Origin: Paraescarpia echinospica
Lineage: Eukaryota; Annelida; Polychaeta; Sabellida; Siboglinidae
Assembly: GCA_020002185.1 (NCBI GenBank)
Contig: CM034533.1
Location: 73,310,805 to 73,374,804, forward strand
Reading direction: 5' to 3'
Length of the DNA: 64,000 nt
Shown here: in pieces, positions 59,941-64,000 of the stretch
Numbering within the stretch: position 1 is the first letter of the stretch
Layout of the letters: every line of letters begins with the position of its first letter
The notes under the pieces: generated by a model
What the model was told of the DNA's origin: nothing
Databases searched by the model: none
The model's input: the letters and a program-made list of their open reading frames with translations, nothing else
Made by a program: the position numbers and the translations under genes

Positions 59941-60299
59941 GTACGCCTATATTAGGTGACAAAGTGTAGAACAGGTTTAAGAAGTAACTTAAGTTTCTCA
60001 GCTATTTGATCTAAGTACAGGTAATGTGTTTCCCGATATCTTATATGCAGACTGCAAAATGGCAAAATGCATTGTTGCAAAAACTTGAGACGAAGTCAGT
60101 AAGTTGTTTTATGATTGTATTCATAAGATTGGGACACTGCATGCTTGTGTCACGTGGTGTACCATGTGATGTAGTATGTGATGTAACAGGCTGGGGATGC
60201 ATTTTTTGTGAACCTCATGCGGGTGCAGTTGGAGGTTCTTGGATAGCCTAAAAAAATGCACCACAAAATTTTTTTTAAATCAGCCACACTGGGATTGCA
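59941..60299. other. start of the intron after COPA exon F
   Basis: Unique sequence; frames here are accidental. No further COPA exon is seen. Confidence 0.6.
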
Positions 60300-62198
60300 A
60301 ACCAAACCAGTCTGTCTGTCTGATTGCCCACGTCTCACTGTGTGCCCATGTATGTTGTGTTGTAAGGTGTCCAAACAAACCAGTCTGTCTGTCTGATTGC
60401 CCACGTCTCACTGTGTGCCCATGTATGTTGTGTTGTAAGGTGTCCAAACAAACCAGTCTGTCTGTCTGATTGCCCACGTCTCACTGTGTGTCCATGTATG
60501 TTGTGTTGTAAGGTGTCCAAACAAACCAGTCTGTCTGTCTGATTGCCCACGTCTCACTGTGTGCCCATGTATGTTGTGTTGTAAGGTGTCCAAACAAACC
60601 AGTCTGTCTGTCTGTTTGCCCACGTCTCACTGTGTGCCCATCTATGTTGTGTTGTAAGGTGTCCAAACAAACCAGTCTGTCTGTCTGATTGCCCACGTCT
60701 CACTGTGTGCCCATGTATGTTGTGTTGTAAGGTGTCCAAACAAACCAGTCTGTCTGTCTGATTGCCCACGTCTCACTGTGTGCCCATGTATGTTGTGTTG
60801 TAAGGTGTCCAAACAAACCAGTCTGTCTGTCTGATTGCCCACGTCTCACTGTGTGCCCATGTATGTTGTGTTGTAAGGTGTCCAAACAAACCAGTCTGTC
60901 TGTCTGTTTGCCCACGTCTCACTGTGTGCCCATGTATGTTGTGTTGTAAGGTGTCCAAACAAACCAGTCTGTCTGTCTGATTGCCCATGTCTCACTGTGT
61001 GTCCATGTATGTTGTGTTGTAAGGTGTCCAAACAAACCAGTCTGTCTGTCTGTTTGCCCACGTCTCACTGTGTGCCCATGTATGTTGTGTTGTAAGGTGT
61101 CCAAACAAACCAGTCTGTCTGTCTGATTGCCCACGTCTCACTGTGTGCCCATGTATGTTGTGTTGTAAGGTGTCCAAACAAACCAGTCTGTCTGTCTGTT
61201 TGCCCATGTCTCATTGTGTGCCCATGTATGTTGTGTTGTAAGGTGTCCAAACAAACCAGTCTGTCTGTCTGTTTGCCCACGTCTCACTGTGTGCCCATGT
61301 ATGTTGTGTTGTAAGGTGTCTGTCTGTTTGCCCACGTCTCACTGTGTGCCCATGTATGTTGTGTTGTAAGGTGTCCAAACAAACCAGTCTGTCTGTCTGT
61401 TTGCCCACGTCTCACTGTGTGCCCATGTATGTTGTGTTGTAAGGTGTCCAAACAAACCAGTCTGTCTGTCTGTTTGCCCACGTCTCACTGTGTGCCCATG
61501 TATGTTGTGTTGTAAGGTGTCCAAACAAACCAGTCTGTCTGTCTGATTGCCGACGTCTCACTGTGTGCCCATGTATGTTGTGTTGTAAGGTGTCCAAACA
61601 AACCAGTCTGTCTGTCTGATTGCCCATGTATGTTGTGTTGTAAGGTGTCCAAACAAACCAGTCTGTCTGTCTGATTGTCCATGTCTCACTGTGTGCCCAT
61701 GTATGTTGTGTTGTAAGGTGTCCAAACAAACCAGTCTGTCTGTCTGATTGCCCATGTCTCATTGTGTGCCCATGTATGTTGTGTTGTAAGGTGTCCAAAC
61801 AAACCAGTCTGTCTGTCTGTTTGCCCACGTCTCACTGTGTGCCCATGTATGTTGTGTTGTAAGGTGTCCAAACAAACCAGTCTGTCTGTCTGTTTGCCCA
61901 CGTCTCACTGTGTGCCCGTGTGTGTTGTGTTGTGTGGTGTCCAAACAAACCAGTCTGTCTGTTTGCCCACGTCTCACTGTGTGCCCATGTATGTTGTGTT
62001 GTAAGGTGTCCAAACAAACCAGTCTGTCTGTCTGTTTGCCCACGTCTCATTGTGTGCCCATGTATGTTGTGTTGTAAGGTGTCCAAACAAACCAGTCTGT
62101 CTGTCTGATTGCCCATGTCTCATTGTGTGCCCATGTGTGTTGTGTTGTAAGGTGTCCAAACAAACCAGTCTGTCTATCTGTTTGCCCATGTGTGTTGT
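60300..62198. repeat. 73-bp minisatellite, ~26 copies, after COPA exon F
   Basis: Units of GTGTCCAAACAAACCAGTCT, GTCTGTCTGATTGCCCACG, TCTCACTGTGTGCCCATG and TATGTTGTGTTGTAAG. Variants swap GATTGCCC and GTTTGCCC, and a few units are shortened (near 61318 and 61625). Because 73 is not a multiple of three, many 60-138 codon minus frames overlap here; none is a gene. Confidence 0.97.
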
Positions 62199-62204
62199 CT
62201 GATT

Positions 62205-64000
62205 TAACAAGATTGCCATCCAGAAAATTACTCTGGATGGCAGGTGGACAAGGAAGCCTTTTGGCTTATCGAGAGTCCAATACTTTTTATCTACATGTAT
62301 CCTGCCTTTTTTAGGTGTGTGTCGATTTTATTTTTAAACATATTCACGCTACTAGCACCAACACAATCAGGAGATAATCTGTTCCATTCATTTACAGTCC
62401 TTTGTGAGAATGAGGACTTTTTTATATCTAATCTACACTGCTCCTTTACTAATGTAGCTTCATGTCCTCTGGTCCTTCTATCTTTCTTAACTGAGAAAAA
62501 AATGTTTCTATCAATATTTTCATAACCATTCAATATTTTAAACACTTCTATGTGATCTCCTCTCAATCTCCTGGTCTCTAGTGTTGTTAAACCACATTCT
62601 TTTAGGCGTATTTCGTAACTAAGATCCCTCAGATTTGGTATCATTTTAGTCGCTCTCCTCTGTACTCTTTCTAGCATATCTATGTCCTTCTTGCGATATG
62701 GCCTCCATGCTTGTATACAATATTCTAAATGAGGCCTCACTATTGTTTTGTACAGCTGTACTATTAATTCTTTTTTCTTATACGCTATATTTCGCCTAAT
62801 TAATCCAAGGATTTGATTTCCCTTTGACGCTGCAATTCCGCACTGCTCTGAAACCTTCATATCAGCACTAATGGTTAACCCCAAGTCCTTTTCTTTTACA
62901 GTAGTACTTAGAACAGTACCCCCATTTTATATTTTACCTCTTCATTCCCATGACCTGTGTGGAGGCATTTACATTTCCCAAAATTGAACAGCATTTGCCA
63001 CTTTTCAGACCATTTGATCAACCTATCAAGATCATCTTGTAAATGCTGTCTGTCTCCATCACTTTTAATCCTTCTAAACACTTTTGTATCATCCGCAAAT
63101 TTTAACACCTTGCTTGTTATATCATCGTCCAAATCGTTGATATATATTAAGAATAATATAGGTCCTAGTACTGATCCCTGTGGTACCCCACTCAATACCG
63201 ATTTCCAGTTTGAAGCCTCCCCATCAACTACTACACGCTGTCTTCTGTCATTCAGCCATTTTTCTATCCAGTTTATTATACCATTTCCTATGCCATGGGC
63301 CTTTAGCTTAAGGAGTAATCTTTGATGTGGTACTTTGTCGAAAGCTTTTTGAAAATCTAAATAGATGATATCTACTGGTGATCCTCATCTACCCACCTAG
63401 TGATGTCTTCCAAAAAACATAACATATTTGTTAAGCATGACCTCGCTTTTAAAAACCCATGTTGAGATGGGTTTATCAAGTTATGTTTAACAAGAAAATC
63501 CACCATGTGATCTTTAATTAATCTTTCTAATAATTTGCAAATCACTGATGTTAAACTCACTGGTCTATAGTTCTCTGACTTGTTTCTCGAACCTTTTTAA
63601 AATAACGGTATAATGTTTGCCTCTTTCCATTCTAAAGGAACCACTCCTCTTCTAATGACAAATTGAAAACTGTTGCAAGCGGTATGCTAATTTGTTCTAC
63701 AATTTCCAATAGTAGTTTGGGCGGAATCCCATCCACTCCAGGTGATTTATTATCATTCATAGCCCTTATTTTCTTAGCTACCATTTCCGAGGTTACAACT
63801 AACTGTCCTAAATAGTCTGAATCTGCCCCCTTGAACTTAGCCTCTGGTACTGGCAGTGAACTAATATCTTCCCTGGTAAACACTGAACTAAAATACTCAT
63901 TCAGGTCTTCTGCCATTAAGAATCCCTCTGATATTGTATTTCCAGTACTATCTTCTAGAGGACCGACCTTATCCTGAACTTTCTGTTTGCTTCGAATATA
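62205..64000 (-). mobile_element. CR1-like LINE: reverse transcriptase and 3' end
   Basis: Reading leftwards from the window edge, the minus strand encodes the fingers (63916-63632, NDNKSPGVDGIPPKLL), the palm entry (63560-63372, ENYRPVSLTSVICKLLERLI), the catalytic motif (IIYLDFQKAFDKVPHQ, ~63340-63385), SGVPQGSVLGPILFLIYIND (63195 on), the FADDTK active site (~63090) and the CR1 C-terminal domain (62884-62291, with ERVQRRATKM, CRLDIKKSSFSQRTVNEWN). Both catalytic aspartate motifs are intact, but frames change several times and stops occur, so it is inactive. The 3' UTR holds a perfect hairpin (62214-62240). The 5' part lies beyond the window. Confidence 0.92.
62214..62240 (-). repeat. perfect 9-bp stem-loop in the CR1 3' UTR
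   Basis: GCCATCCAG, nine loop bases, then CTGGATGGC. It lies at the very 3' end of the element, where CR1/L2-group elements often have a structure recognised by their own reverse transcriptase. That role is inferred from position only. Confidence 0.7.

Noticed and set aside
60150..62219. Stack of 61-138 codon frames on the minus strand
   Set aside because: Same reason: each is offset by the 73-base unit, with no start context or variation pattern of a gene.

Overview
This is a eukaryotic, animal nuclear window. The only gene that can be named securely is COPA (coatomer subunit alpha, COPI coat), of which six middle exons lie on the + strand between 49787 and 59940, with canonical splice sites and a continuous joined frame. 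The first ~430-470 codons and the last ~400 are not seen here. The mix of CR1-, L2- and RTE-like non-LTR retrotransposons, a hAT-like end, a foldback MITE and very many minisatellites suits a marine invertebrate (lophotrochozoan or lancelet-like), but the species cannot be fixed from the sequence.

Layout. 1-800: a CpG- and CCAAT-containing stretch with donor-like sites, possibly a promoter or non-coding first exon. 800-19780: intron-like DNA with a CR1 scrap, a higher-order 46/93-bp satellite, a 66-bp minisatellite open in several frames, a 35-bp array, a decayed RTE-like LINE with an L2-like LINE nested in it, a GTGA/GTGG tract and a hAT-like end. 19784-20186: an exon starting a probable N-myristoylated, Ala/Pro/acid-rich protein with an internal 15-residue repeat. 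20187-43858: a near-complete but broken RTE-like LINE, a foldback MITE, a LINE 3' end, and 16-25-, 77- and 54-bp arrays; the last runs into a 1000-N gap (43859-44858). 44859-48220: a 5'-truncated CR1 element (ORF1 with SGNH esterase, endonuclease start of ORF2) abutting a 91-bp array. 48377-62198: the COPA exons, with six different minisatellites flanking or filling the introns. 62205-64000: a second CR1 copy (reverse transcriptase, 3' end).

The most unusual feature is in COPA. Two introns begin with tandem arrays whose repeat unit contains the last bases of the preceding exon plus its 5' splice site: four further copies after exon A and about 20 after exon C, the latter with two consensus donors per unit. 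The intron after exon C also holds ~37 copies of a 58-bp unit, most with GTAAGT. Here minisatellites have grown from exon/intron borders, making long runs of decoy donor sites in a housekeeping gene. All seven LINE pieces lie on the minus strand, as expected if most of the window is intron of + strand genes. Exon coordinates are read directly; functional ideas about the arrays are inference.
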